A stretch of 26,940 nt of DNA from Flammeovirgaceae bacterium UBA2371 (GCA_002345965.1 DDTF01000039.1:112559-139498); one strand, 5' to 3'; positions 9,042-18,800 are shown, counted from the stretch's first letter. The notes: a model not told the origin generated them from the letters alone. Numbers and translations are program-made.

Positions 9042-12000
9042 TTGAGGGCGAAAGATTTTTTATCCATTTACACATCAGATGGCCTGGTACAGACGTTGGC
9101 CGAGAGGATACGTACGCCCAAACCAGAAAACATTCATTTAAAAGGCCTTAGTGGCAGCCTGGACGCAGTCACTTTTGCTTCTGTCTGCAAGTCTGTGCGC
9201 GCCAGTCACCTGATCATCCTGCACGATAAAGAAGAAGCTTCCTATTTCCTGAATGACCTTCAGCATTTGTTGGGAGAAAAGGAAATACAGTTTTTCCCAA
9301 TGTCGTACAAGCACGCCTACGAGTATGACGAAACGGAGAATGCCAACATTCTCATGAGATCCGAAGTGCTTACTTTAATAAGTGATCATCCGGATGGTCA
9401 GATCATCGTTACCTATCCAGAAGCGCTGGTAGAGAAGGTGATCAATAAAAAATCGTTGACCAATAATACATTCTCCATCAAAAAAGGAGAAAACCTCAAT
9501 AGCAATTTTCTGGAAGACTTTTTCCATACTTACGATTTTGAAAAAACAGATTTTGTTTATGAAGCAGGGCAATTTGCAATACGTGGTGGAATAATCGATG
9601 TGTTTTCTTTTTCCCATGATCATCCTTATCGCATTGAGCTTTTTGGTGATGAGGTAGAAAGCATCAGAAGTTTTGATCCGGGTTCGCAGCTCTCTGTAGA
9701 GGTGTTGGATAAGATCAGCTTAATGCCCAATGTCCAAACCCGGTTGGTACAGGAAGAACGAATTTCGGTTCTGGATTTCATTTCTCCTAACACACGCGTG
9801 TGGATCAAAGACACAGAGCTCGTTTCAGATGTACTCACCAAAAGCTTTGAAAAGGCTTCACAAAAATTTGATAAGATTCTCAAGGCCAGTGGCAACACAA
9901 AAGTTTCTTTAGCCCCTGAACAACTATTTGAAACCCCAGATTATTTTATTTCAAGACTTAATGACTTCGTTTGTGTGGAGTTTGGAAGTCGTTTTTATCT
10001 TTCTGCGGCACATACCATAACTTTTAGTGCATCAGCACAAACTTCGTTCAACAAAAACTTTGAGTTGATGGCATCATCACTCATTGATTCACAAGGTCAG
10101 GGTTATGCCAACTTTATTGCTGCAGAACAACCCAAACAATTAGAGCGTTTGCAGGAGATCTTTGAGGAAATAAATCCAACACTTGAGTTTCAGGCTTTGG
10201 AGTTTCCTTTGCGCCAGGGATTTGTCGATCATCTTGTAAAAATCTGTTGCTATACTGATCATCAGATTTTTGAACGCTTCCACCGCTACCGCAGCAAGGA
10301 AAAGTACTCGAAGTCAAAAGCGATGACATTTCGAGAACTGCAAACACTGCAGCCCGGAGATTTTGTCACCCACATTGATTATGGTATTGGAAAATTTGCG
10401 GGACTGGAAAAGAAAATCGTAAACGGAAAAGAACAAGAGGCCATACGGCTGGTTTTCAGAGACGATGACATGCTCTACGCCAGTATCCACTCTTTACATA
10501 AAATCTCAAAGTATTCCGGCAAAGAGGGAACAGCTCCTTTGGTGAGCAAGCTTGGCAGCGGTGAGTGGGAAAGCAAAAAAGCAAAGGCGAAGAAAAAAGT
10601 TAAGGATATCGCCAAGGAGCTAATTGAATTGTATGCAAAAAGAAAACAAGCGCCCGGTTACGCCTTTGCACCAGATGGATTTATGCAGGCCGAATTGGAA
10701 TCCTCTTTTCTATACGAAGACACTCCGGATCAGGCCAGTGCTACAGAAGATGTAAAAAAAGACATGGAAAAGCCACACCCTATGGACCGGTTGGTCTGTG
10801 GTGATGTTGGTTTCGGTAAAACAGAAGTTGCCATACGTGCTGCCTTTAAAGCGGTAACTGAAGGGAAGCAGGTAGCAGTACTCGTGCCCACCACCATTCT
10901 TGCTATGCAGCACCACCGTACATTTTGCGAGCGCCTAAGTAGCTTCCCGTTAAAAATAGAATACATCTCACGTTTTAAAACAGCGCAGGAGATTAAACAA
11001 GTGGTGAAGAATGTAGGCGAAGGGAAAGTAAACATTGTAATAGGCACCCATCGTCTGGTCAGCAAAGATGTGGTTTTCAAAAACCTTGGTTTACTCGTTA
11101 TCGATGAGGAGCAAAAGTTTGGCGTGAAAGTAAAGGACAAGCTGAAAGAGCTAAAGGTAAACGTAGATGTGCTCACACTTACTGCCACACCTATTCCACG
11201 TACACTTCACTTTTCACTAATGGGTGCACGCGATTTAAGCATCATTGCTACTGCCCCGCCCAATCGGCAACCTGTTACCACGTTGTTGCACACGTATGAC
11301 GAAACCATAATTCGCGATGCTGTTAGTTATGAATTACAAAGAGGGGGACAGGTATTTTTTGTACACAACAGAGTAAGTGATATTGAGCAGATTGCTAATG
11401 TAATTTACAAGCTCGTTCCCGATAGCAGAATTGGAATTGCTCACGGTCAGATGGAAGGCAATCGCCTGGAGAAAGTGATGGTAAAGTTCATAGAAGGAGA
11501 GTATGATGTTTTGGTCTCTACCAATATCATTGAATCCGGATTGGATATCCCCAATGCCAATACCATTATGATTAATCAGGCGCATATGTTTGGTTTAAGC
11601 GATTTGCACCAGATGCGTGGCCGTGTTGGTCGTAGCAACAAAAAAGCATTTTGTTATTTATTAACGCCCCCAACTTCTGTTTTGTCATCCGACTCCCGCA
11701 AGCGACTTTCCGCGTTGGAAGAATTCTCTGATCTGGGTGATGGCTTTAAAGTAGCCATGCGCGATCTGGATATTCGTGGTGCCGGTAATTTATTAGGTGC
11801 CGAACAAACTGGTTTTATCAACGACCTGGGGTTTGACACCTACCATAAGATTTTGGACGATGCCATTCAGGAACTGAAGGAAACTGAATTCAAAGAACTA
11901 TTCTCCGAAGAGCTGGCAGAAAAGGTGAAGATCCTTGTTCAGGACTGCGTGATCGAAACCGACCTCGAGATTTTGATTCCGGATGATTATGTAAGTAATA

Positions 12001-12422
12001 CCAGCGAGCGCATTCAGCTTTATGCCAATCTCGACAATATCAAGGACGAAAAGGCGCTTTTAAAATTCAGGGATGCTTTAAAAGACCGATTCGGCCCAAT
12101 TCCGGAATCGGTAGTACAGCTTATCAACTCTGTGCAATTGAGATGGATTGGTGAGGAATTAGGTTTTGAAAAAATTAACCTCAAAGGAGGAAAATTAAAG
12201 GGTTACTTCATCAGTGGCAAAGATGAGTATTTCAAATCTGAAGTCTTTGGGAAAATCCTTGCCTTTGTACAATCGCACTCAAAGCGCTGCAGGTTAAAAG
12301 AGGTTTCAGGCAAACTAATTCTTACCATTGAAGATCTCCTTTCTGTGGATGAAGCGCTCGAGATTCTTGATCCGCTTACCAATCATAAGTCTAAGTCAAC
12401 CAGCGAAATTGTTTCTGCATAG
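9042..12422 (+). CDS. mfd: Transcription-repair coupling factor Mfd
   Basis: DNA translocase that removes RNA polymerase stalled at lesions and recruits UvrA. The 1,126 residues show, in order: the UvrB-like N-terminal module (about 1-340), the RNA-polymerase-interacting CarD-like domain starting LQPGDFVTHIDYGIG at 436, helicase lobe 1 with Walker A GDVGFGKT (587-594) and Walker B DEEQ (688-691), the TATPIPRT motif III, helicase lobe 2 ending in the QMRGRVGRS motif VI, the translocation motif region near GAGNLLGAEQTGF, and the C-terminal TRCF domain that masks UvrA binding. The start is TTG at 9042; no ATG or GTG lies nearby in frame and the following residues (RAKDFLSIY) look like the normal N terminus. 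The 3' end overlaps a small minus-strand gene by 40 bases. Confidence 0.96.
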   Translation: MRAKDFLSIYTSDGLVQTLAERIRTPKPENIHLKGLSGSLDAVTFASVCKSVRASHLIILHDKEEASYFLNDLQHLLGEKEIQFFPMSYKHAYEYDETENANILMRSEVLTLISDHPDGQIIVTYPEALVEKVINKKSLTNNTFSIKKGENLNSNFLEDFFHTYDFEKTDFVYEAGQFAIRGGIIDVFSFSHDHPYRIELFGDEVESIRSFDPGSQLSVEVLDKISLMPNVQTRLVQEERISVLDFISPNTRVWIKDTELVSDVLTKSFEKASQKFDKILKASGNTKVSLAPEQLFETPDYFISRLNDFVCVEFGSRFYLSAAHTITFSASAQTSFNKNFELMASSLIDSQGQGYANFIAAEQPKQLERLQEIFEEINPTLEFQALEFPLRQGFVDHLVKICCYTDHQIFERFHRYRSKEKYSKSKAMTFRELQTLQPGDFVTHIDYGIGKFAGLEKKIVNGKEQEAIRLVFRDDDMLYASIHSLHKISKYSGKEGTAPLVSKLGSGEWESKKAKAKKKVKDIAKELIELYAKRKQAPGYAFAPDGFMQAELESSFLYEDTPDQASATEDVKKDMEKPHPMDRLVCGDVGFGKTEVAIRAAFKAVTEGKQVAVLVPTTILAMQHHRTFCERLSSFPLKIEYISRFKTAQEIKQVVKNVGEGKVNIVIGTHRLVSKDVVFKNLGLLVIDEEQKFGVKVKDKLKELKVNVDVLTLTATPIPRTLHFSLMGARDLSIIATAPPNRQPVTTLLHTYDETIIRDAVSYELQRGGQVFFVHNRVSDIEQIANVIYKLVPDSRIGIAHGQMEGNRLEKVMVKFIEGEYDVLVSTNIIESGLDIPNANTIMINQAHMFGLSDLHQMRGRVGRSNKKAFCYLLTPPTSVLSSDSRKRLSALEEFSDLGDGFKVAMRDLDIRGAGNLLGAEQTGFINDLGFDTYHKILDDAIQELKETEFKELFSEELAEKVKILVQDCVIETDLEILIPDDYVSNTSERIQLYANLDNIKDEKALLKFRDALKDRFGPIPESVVQLINSVQLRWIGEELGFEKINLKGGKLKGYFISGKDEYFKSEVFGKILAFVQSHSKRCRLKEVSGKLILTIEDLLSVDEALEILDPLTNHKSKSTSEIVSA

Positions 12423-12646
12423 GAATGGAGCATTCTCACATCCTCAAATGCATTGATCATTTGTATTTTTCTATGCAACGATGAATAAAGTACTTCGATG
12501 AAAAATGTACCCGTATGGTATAAGTATGCTTTGCCATTCGGGAATTCCCTGTGCATGATATAGTTAGAGTGCATGGTCACTATATCACATTTCTTGTCGA
12601 AAGAGTATTCTTTAAAATTTTCAATTGATAGCAGTTTCATAATCAT
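12383..12646 (-). CDS. Small conserved-looking protein of unknown function
   Basis: An 87-residue soluble protein starting at the ATG at 12646 (MIMKLLS); an ATG two codons later (12640) is equally possible, while the open frame extends to a TTG at 12679 that I do not favour. The composition is mixed alpha/beta with no signal or TM segment. The stretch YLYHTGTFFIEVLYSS followed by MINAFEDV resembles short hypothetical proteins that I remember from Cytophagales, which suggests it is translated. Its last 40 bases lie antisense to the end of mfd, and it is divergent from gldJ. Confidence 0.6.
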   Translation of the reverse strand: MIMKLLSIENFKEYSFDKKCDIVTMHSNYIMHREFPNGKAYLYHTGTFFIEVLYSSLHRKIQMINAFEDVRMLHSYAETISLVDLDL

Positions 12647-12697
12647 AGGTTTATTATCCCACGCTACCTTGAAGGCCAAATGGATGCCAGATCAATA

Positions 12698-12817
12698 ATG
12701 GCCTATTTTGAGCTAAAAACGACCTTCTATAAAAAATTTAAGACCAAAAGGGGAATAGTTTTCCCAAATGGAGAACAAATAACAAACACAATAAGCTATC
12801 TTGCGATACCGTTCTAA
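12698..12817 (+). other. Possible 39-codon small ORF upstream of gldJ
   Basis: An ATG at 12698 opens 39 codons ending with TAA at 12815-12817. The predicted peptide is Lys/Phe/Thr-rich with no signal or TM helix. A hairpin with a partly T-rich tail follows at 12850-12872, which would suit a short transcript ending before gldJ. No homology is recognised, and chance or a gene remnant is as likely as a real peptide. Confidence 0.2.
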
Positions 12818-12849
12818 GGGGACATAAAAATGGTGAGTTTACTTACAGC

Positions 12850-12872
12850 AAGGATTTATCAATAAAATCCTT
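12850..12872 (+). repeat. Hairpin upstream of gldJ
   Basis: A perfect 8-base inverted repeat (AAGGATTT / AAATCCTT, 7-base loop) followed by TCTCTTT, 57 bases before the gldJ start. It could be a weak terminator of the small ORF or a leader structure. The stem is AT-rich, so it would be weak. Confidence 0.35.
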
Positions 12873-12929
12873 TCTCTTTGGAAAACATCTAATTAAGTAC
12901 ATATATTAGCGGTTGCTTTGACTATTAAT

Positions 12930-14156
12930 ATGAATAAAATGAAGTATTACAAGGGTCTACTTTTTTTAGTTGGCGGCTCCCTCATTATTTCATCATGCTC
13001 GCTTTTTGGGAATCGTGGTGGTAAACCAAGCGCCACAAATCCTGGGCAAATGAGTACTGCCACTGGCTTGGCGTACAATGACGAGGACGCAGGAGGATTT
13101 GAAGTTACTCCGTTTGAAGGTCAACCAGATGCCCCCAATACCGTTTTCATCGAAGGTGGACGCGCTGTAATGGGATCCTTTGAAGAGGATGTGATGTCCT
13201 ACCGGGACAACATTGAAAGAACAGTTTCTGTCGCCTCCTTTTATATGGATGAAACAGAAATTGCCAACATCCATTGGTTAGAATATTTGCATTATTTGGC
13301 AAAAGATTCAACGCAAGAAGTTTACGCAGCGGCTCTTCCTGATACTACAGTATGGGTAGGTAAGCTGGCATTCAACGACCCTTATGTTGATCATTATTTA
13401 AGATACCCTGGGTTCCGCTACTTCCCGGTTGTGGGAGTAAGCTGGACACAAGCCAATAATTATGCTGTGTGGAGAACCCGCGCTGTAAACGTGCAATTGG
13501 CACAACAATCTGGTGAGGAGTATGCAGAAACAGACGGCCGCATTCCTTTGGAGTCTGGTATTGTAATTCCTGCTTATCGTCTTCCTACTGAAGCTGAATG
13601 GGAGTATGCTGCTCAGGCCATGTTAGGAACACAATGGTTGGAAGAAATGCAAACCCACCAGCGTGTTTACCCTTGGGATGGTCACGCATTGCGTAATCCT
13701 TATGGAAAACAAATGGGATTTTTCCTTGCCAACTTTAAGCGTGGTCGTGGTGACTATGCCGGTATCGCTGGTCGCTTGAATGACGGTGCGTTGATCACAT
13801 CTTATATCTATGAGTTTCCTCCTAACGATTACGGTTTATACAACATGGCCGGCAACGTGAGCGAGTGGGTAATGGATGTTTATCGTCCAATGTCTTATCA
13901 GGATTTTGACGACCTGAACCCTATGCGTAGAGATGGATTCCTGGACGACTCAAGAGGATACAACAGCAACAGCGAACAAAATCCTCAAGGATTTACATCA
14001 TTGATAACTGACAAAGCCCGTGTGTATAAGGGTGGGTCATGGAAAGACGTAGCTTACTGGATGTCACCTGGTACCAGAAGATATTTGGATCAGGATTCTG
14101 CCACTGCTACTATCGGTTTCCGTTGCGCAATGATCCGCGCAGGCTCAAACTACTAA
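12930..14156 (+). CDS. gldJ: GldJ-like gliding motility / type IX secretion lipoprotein (SUMF1/FGE fold)
   Basis: Outer-membrane lipoprotein that in Flavobacterium johnsoniae is needed for gliding and for stability of the GldK ring component of the type IX secretion system. The ATG at 12930 gives 408 residues with lipobox ISSC (Cys23); the TTG at 12918 is less likely and 12939 is an alternative. The sulfatase-modifying-factor fold is clear: MGSFEEDV, SSFYMDETEIAN-like and PDTTVW segments, then RLPTEAEWEYAA, YPWDGH, NDYGLYNMAGNVSEWVMDVYRP, YKGGSWKD and the terminal GFRCA. The PDTxVW, FKRGRGDY and NMAGNVSEWVMDVYRP stretches fit GldJ better than GldK. The only Cys besides the lipidated one is in GFRC, so the copper-binding Cys pair of true formylglycine enzymes is absent and the role should be structural. 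It is shorter than F. johnsoniae GldJ (about 560). It is monocistronic, closed by a strong terminator. Confidence 0.78.
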   Translation: MNKMKYYKGLLFLVGGSLIISSCSLFGNRGGKPSATNPGQMSTATGLAYNDEDAGGFEVTPFEGQPDAPNTVFIEGGRAVMGSFEEDVMSYRDNIERTVSVASFYMDETEIANIHWLEYLHYLAKDSTQEVYAAALPDTTVWVGKLAFNDPYVDHYLRYPGFRYFPVVGVSWTQANNYAVWRTRAVNVQLAQQSGEEYAETDGRIPLESGIVIPAYRLPTEAEWEYAAQAMLGTQWLEEMQTHQRVYPWDGHALRNPYGKQMGFFLANFKRGRGDYAGIAGRLNDGALITSYIYEFPPNDYGLYNMAGNVSEWVMDVYRPMSYQDFDDLNPMRRDGFLDDSRGYNSNSEQNPQGFTSLITDKARVYKGGSWKDVAYWMSPGTRRYLDQDSATATIGFRCAMIRAGSNY

Positions 14157-14178
14157 TAGATAGTTCACAAAATATTAT

Positions 14179-14210
14179 AAACCCTGATGCATCTGCATCA
14201 GGGTTTTTTT
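14179..14210 (+). terminator. Intrinsic terminator after gldJ
   Basis: A 12-base perfect stem (AAACCCTGATGC / GCATCAGGGTTT) with a 4-base loop, followed by a run of seven T, 22 bases after the gldJ stop. The opposite strand is also followed by a T-rich stretch, so it may also stop comF transcription from the minus strand. Confidence 0.9.
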
Positions 14211-14227
14211 GTTAATGCCCTAAGGTA

Positions 14228-14911
14228 TTATTGCGCTTCTGCAATGCAGGCAACACTGATTTGGGAGCATCCATTTTGAACAAGATGAATACCACATGCC
14301 TCCAAGGTAGCTCCTGTAGTAATTACATCATCTACTAACAATATCCTTTTTCCGGCTATTAAACCCGCTTCCCCTATAGCAAATACATCTTTTACATTTT
14401 CCCAGCGTTCCAATTTCGACTTGTTGGTTTGTGTTTTGGTGCTCCTCTTTCTAACCGACACACTCTCACTCCATGGAAGGTTGAGTGCATATCCCAACCC
14501 TTCAGCAAACTTTGCACTTTGATTGTACCCCCTCTTTCTTTTGCGAGATGCATGCAATGGCACAGGAATGATCAGATCGAACGCTTCTGAAAGTCCCATC
14601 TTTTTAAGTTCATGGCCATACACCTTGCCCAGCTTTATCCCTATCTCGGGGTGGTGCCTGTATTTAAGTTGGTGCAGCATCTTTTGTACTACTCCACTTT
14701 TTCTAAGTTTAAGAAAAGCCAATCCATAGGTGAGCGGTAACCTTCCGGCCAACCGATCTTTAATTGGGTTCTCTTCTATCTCATAATTGGTTTTTGGCAA
14801 GTGAATGATGCACCGGGTGCAAAGTGTTTCTTCTCCACCCACCAAAGCATTGGAACAGGAAAGACAGTATTTGGGAAAGAAAAGGGAAACAAAATCCTTT
14901 ATAATAGCCAT
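14228..14911 (-). CDS. comF: ComF family phosphoribosyltransferase-like protein
   Basis: ComF-type cytoplasmic protein, linked in other bacteria to DNA uptake by natural transformation. The 227 residues begin with a zinc-finger-like pattern (C16, C19, C31, C34) and end with a type I phosphoribosyltransferase domain whose PRPP loop is ILLVDDVITTGAT (190-202). Between them is the ComF hallmark PVPLHASRKRKRGYNQS near residue 117. Length is normal and the ATG at 14911 is well placed. Many Bacteroidota carry comF whether or not they are known to be competent, and no other competence gene is in the window. It is convergent with gldJ and divergent from the AhpD-like gene. Confidence 0.9.
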   Translation of the reverse strand: MAIIKDFVSLFFPKYCLSCSNALVGGEETLCTRCIIHLPKTNYEIEENPIKDRLAGRLPLTYGLAFLKLRKSGVVQKMLHQLKYRHHPEIGIKLGKVYGHELKKMGLSEAFDLIIPVPLHASRKRKRGYNQSAKFAEGLGYALNLPWSESVSVRKRSTKTQTNKSKLERWENVKDVFAIGEAGLIAGKRILLVDDVITTGATLEACGIHLVQNGCSQISVACIAEAQ

Positions 14912-14924
14912 CGAAAACTATCCG

Positions 14925-14955
14925 TTTGATTTAATAGTTAATGCCATCATATTTG
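14925..14955 (+). promoter_or_regulatory. Bacteroidota-type promoter of the AhpD-like operon
   Basis: TTTG at 14925-14928, 19 bases, then CATATTTG at 14948-14955, which differs from TAnnTTTG only in the first base. The coding start follows 20 bases later. Confidence 0.55.
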
Positions 14956-14975
14956 CATCATTAACTTAACAAGCA

Positions 14976-15317
14976 ATGAGTCAGGTAAAGCAATTTAATG
15001 AATACCGCAGCAAGATGAACGAAAAGATTCTTGCTTCTGAAAGCCTTATCATCAAACGAATTTTCAACCTGGATACCAATGCCTATGCAGAAGGGGCACT
15101 GGATGTAAAATCCAAGGAATTGATAGGTCTTACCTGCTCTTTGGTGCTCCGTTGTGATGATTGCGTAAAATACCACCTCGGAAAGTGCAAAGACCTTGGG
15201 TTTTCTACCGCTGAAGTAAACGAAGCCATGGGAGTAGCCACCTTAGTTGGCGGAACAATTGTAATTCCTCACCTGAGAAGAGCTTACGAATACTGGGAAG
15301 AACTGAAACATGTATAA
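14976..15317 (+). CDS. AhpD-like / carboxymuconolactone decarboxylase family protein
   Basis: A small all-helical protein of the AhpD/CMD fold. It carries the redox motif CxxCxxxH as C60-D-D-C63 and H67, with E48 twelve residues before the first Cys, the same spacing as the proton-relay Glu in AhpD. That supports a thiol peroxidase or disulfide reductase-type activity rather than lactone decarboxylation. The 113-residue length is typical of single-domain members, which assemble into larger oligomers. The downstream gene overlaps its stop by 8 bases, so the two are translationally coupled. No peroxiredoxin (ahpC) lies next to it, and the partner and substrate are unknown. Confidence 0.85.
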   Translation: MSQVKQFNEYRSKMNEKILASESLIIKRIFNLDTNAYAEGALDVKSKELIGLTCSLVLRCDDCVKYHLGKCKDLGFSTAEVNEAMGVATLVGGTIVIPHLRRAYEYWEELKHV

Positions 15318-15675
15318 AAGAGACCTTGAACTGGACAGAAAATGGGCTTGGTTGCTGGGTGAGCTTGATCAAAAACTGGGCAAAAAGCCCAAGGATCTCA
15401 ATGGTGTCCTATTTATGATTGGGGTACAGGAGCTGGGGAAAGGCCATGTTCATTTTTCTAAAGAAGAAAAACAGGACCTGCTGCATATTGCTATCTGTAA
15501 AGTGCTGAGCTTATCCGGATATTACGAATTGGATGGAATTGATAAAGACGGTTGGCCTCATTGGAGCCTCATAAAAAAATTACCCCACTTTGACCTGCTC
15601 GAGCAGGAGAAACTTCTCAAAATTCACGTGCTCGAATACTTCGAAATTGAATATGGTTGGATGCCCTCAGTCTGA
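15310..15675 (+). CDS. Unknown 121-residue protein coupled to the AhpD-like gene
   Basis: I do not recognise a named family. The protein is soluble, mostly helical, without signal peptide or TM segment. It has one Cys (residue 57, in HIAICKVLS), a GVQELGKGHVHFSKEEKQDLLHIA stretch with several His and acidic residues, and Trp-rich segments (RKWAWLL, GWPHWSL, YGWMPSV at the end). The start codon lies inside the preceding gene (8-base overlap, different frame), which strongly supports its being a real gene translated together with the AhpD-like protein. A partnership in thiol redox chemistry is only a guess from this coupling. Confidence 0.75.
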   Translation: MYKRDLELDRKWAWLLGELDQKLGKKPKDLNGVLFMIGVQELGKGHVHFSKEEKQDLLHIAICKVLSLSGYYELDGIDKDGWPHWSLIKKLPHFDLLEQEKLLKIHVLEYFEIEYGWMPSV

Positions 15676-15712
15676 GTTCACATAAAGTATGACCCAAGTT
15701 GGAGGAGGCATT

Positions 15713-15738
15713 CATCCATTTAACTGATGGATGGTTTT
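15713..15738 (+). terminator. Weak candidate terminator
   Basis: A 7-base stem (CATCCAT / ATGGATG) with a 7-base loop, followed by GTTTT, 38 bases after the stop of the 121-residue gene. The T run is short, so it is a weak call. Confidence 0.35.
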
Positions 15739-15767
15739 GAATTCGCGTTTCACCGTTCTTATCTTAG
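15735..15767 (+). promoter_or_regulatory. Candidate promoter of the DUF4175-ybeY-mnmG series
   Basis: TTTTG at 15735-15739, 20 bases, then TATCTTAG at 15760-15767, one mismatch from TAnnTTTG. It would give a leader of about 45-50 bases before the ATG at 15821. Confidence 0.4.
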
Positions 15768-15820
15768 TAAATTCTAAACTAACTGATGCGTGCATTCGTT
15801 TTCACTGCTAGGATGATCTT

Positions 15821-18800
15821 ATGAAAGAAGGGATAAAAGTGATTGACAGCAAGATGAACTCCTTTAGGAAAAGGTACTATTTAAACCTTTCCATCAAAGG
15901 CTCTATACTTACTGTTTCTCTTGTCCTGCTTTACTTTCTCATTGTAAGTTTAATTGAATATAATTTATGGCTTAGCGGTTGGGCCCGATTCACCATCCTT
16001 CTTTCATTTTTTGGATTGGTTGCCTTTTGCCTCTATCGGTTTTTGAAAGAACCTTTAACCTGGTGGATCTATCACAAGGGATTAGGGCAGGAAGAGAGCG
16101 CACAAATGATCGGGTCTTATTTTCCAACGATTAAAGACCGGCTACTTAATGTCATTCAACTGTCAACCACCAAAAATGACAGTGCTTTGCTGGATGCCGG
16201 CATTGTACAAAAGTTAAGACAATTTGAAAGTGTGTCCTTTGAAAGCGCCATCGATCTGGGAGAAAACAAAAAGTACCTCAAATACTTTTTGATTCCTTTT
16301 GGTATTCTGTTGATACTGATGATTGTGAATACGGGAATATTTACCCAAAGTACCCAGCGTATTGTTCAGTTTAATAGAGAGTTTTCACCACAGGCGCCAT
16401 TCAATTTTGTGGTAGCCAATCCAAACCTCAATGCCTTTATCAATGAGGACTTCACGCTTAATCTAAATCTTACTGGCCAGGCACTGCCCGAAGCAGTTTA
16501 TATTCAGACAGGGAATCAGCGATTTAAAATGGAGTCGCTTTCCAATGCTTCCTATACCTATACTTTTGAAAAGCTTCAAAACGAAATCCCATTTCAATTT
16601 GAAGCTTCTGGTTTTTATTCCGATGCCTACACTATAGGGATTATCAACCGACCAGAGCTCACCCAACTGAAAGTAACGCTGAATTTTCCCTCGTACCTCT
16701 CCAAGCCAAGTGAAGTGTTGTTGAATACTGGCAATCTGGAGGTTCCAGAGGGTACGCGTATCTCCTGGCAAATTGGAACTGCCAATGCCAAAAAAGCGAT
16801 GATAGGTTTTTCCTCTTCCAAAGAAGAAAAAGAGATGCAACTATCTGATAAACAGATGTTTACGTTCAATCAAAATTTTAATAATTCAGAGGGTTATTGG
16901 ATTGCGCTTGAAAACGAGCATTCAAAAAATAAAGACCAAATCACTTATTCCATCAATGTAATTAAGGATCAGCATCCTCAAATCATAGTAGATCACCTTC
17001 GCGACTCTATTCTCTACAAGACAATTTTATTGGGAGGCAGCATTGCCGATGATTACGGCATCAGTGCCCTGGCATTGAATTATCAAAAAGTAACAAAAGA
17101 TGTAGTTGGCCCTAATCAGATCATTTCAATACCTGTTCATAGAAATCAGCTGAAGCAAAGTTTCTTTTACCAATGGGTGCTCGACTCTTTACAACTCAAG
17201 CCTGGAGAAAAAATTAATTACTATATGGAGGTGTGGGACAATGATGGTGTAAACGGACGTAAATCCACGCGATCATCCTCATATGTATTTGCGCTGCCAA
17301 GTCAGCAGGAAATGAAGGCGGAGATCAGTCAGTCACAAAAATCTACAGAAAGTAAAATTGATGAGAGTCTTAAAAAAGCCAAAGACCTGAAAGAATCCAT
17401 TGACGAGGCCCAACAAAAACTGAGAGGAAAGCAAATGATGGATTGGCAAGACAAAAAAATGCTGGAAGACCTCATCAAACAAAAAGAAAATCTGGACCAA
17501 TTGATCGATGAGCTTCAAAAACAAAATCAACTGCTCAACCAAAAGAAAGAGTCGCTTTCAGAGATGGATGAAAAAATGAAAGAGAAGACCGAGCAAATAC
17601 AGAAGCTCATGGAAGATCTGCTGGACGAAGAGACCAAAAAGCTATTTGAAGAACTGGAAAAATTAATGCGTGAAAACTCTGACATTTCGCAGATACAGAA
17701 GCAGCTGGATAAGATGGATCGCAAAGAAATTAATCTCGAAAAAGAACTGGAGCGCACCCTCGAACTATTCAAACAGCTTCAATATGATTATAAATTAGAT
17801 CAGGCCATCCAGGAAATAAAAGACCAGACCAAAAAGCAGGAAGACTTACTGGAAAAAACCAAGGAGGCCAGTGGCGAAAAGAGTAAAGAAGGGGATAAGC
17901 AGGAAAAAGAGAAAAAGAGCGAGGAGTCCAAAGAAACTGACAAAAACGAGAAGGGAGCAGAGCAAGGGGACAAACAAACCGGAGAGCAACCCAAAGACAA
18001 TGAAAGTCTAGCCAAAGAACAGGAAGAATTAACTAAAGAATTTGAGCAATTTGAAAAAACCATTCAGGATCTTAATAAGATTGGCGAGGAAATAAAGAAA
18101 AATACGGATACCCCTTCTGAAGAAGAAATGGAGGAGGTAAAGGATGCACAACAACAAAGTAAAGAATCATTGAAGCAAGGCGAGCCCAAAAAAGCCACTC
18201 AGCAGCAAAAGAAGTCAACTGAGAAAATGAAGCAAATGCAGCAACAACTGGAGGGCATGCAGAACACCATGCAAATGGAGATTGACATGGAGAACCTCGA
18301 ATCGCTGCGCCAAATCCTTCATGGGCTTATCAAATTATCCTATGATCAGGAGGCGCTTATGAAGGATTTCAGCCAGGTTCAACAAACAGATCCTAAATAT
18401 GTGCAGCTCAGTCAAAAGCAATTAAAAATTAAAGATGACTCTAAAGTGCTGGAAGACAGCTTGTTATCTCTTGCTAAACGCGATCCCTTCATGGGTTCAA
18501 TTGTAACAAGAGAGGTAGGTGAGCTAAACGACCACATTGATAAAGCCGTTGATAATATTAAAGAAAGGAGAAAGGGAAATGCAAGTTCAGAAATGCAACT
18601 GTCAATGACGAGCATTAACAATCTGGCATTGATGCTGAACGATCATTTTGATATGATGATGGATATGATGGCCAATGCCATGCCTGCAAAAGGAAAGGGA
18701 AAGCCCAAAGGTCAGCAACAAAGTTTAGGTGAGTTACAGAAACAACTCAATGAACAAATTGAAGAATTAAAGAACAGTGGCAAATCGGGCCGACAACTTT

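Noticed and set aside
9042..9044. Doubt that mfd starts at TTG
   Set aside because: No in-frame ATG or GTG is available nearby, the N-terminal residues fit the family, and a matching promoter lies just upstream, so TTG was accepted.
10730..11188. 152-codon minus-strand ORF inside mfd
   Set aside because: It lies wholly antisense to the conserved helicase lobe of mfd, is Ser/Thr/Phe-rich as expected for the shadow of a Lys/Glu-rich frame, and has no recognisable domain.
17881..18030. Charged low-complexity stretch as a tandem DNA repeat
   Set aside because: The protein is repetitive in Lys/Glu but the DNA shows no regular repeat unit.
17527..18063. Ser-rich minus-strand ORFs inside the DUF4175 gene
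   Set aside because: Almost pure Ser/Phe/Leu, the expected complement of Lys/Glu/Gln coiled-coil codons; not real proteins.
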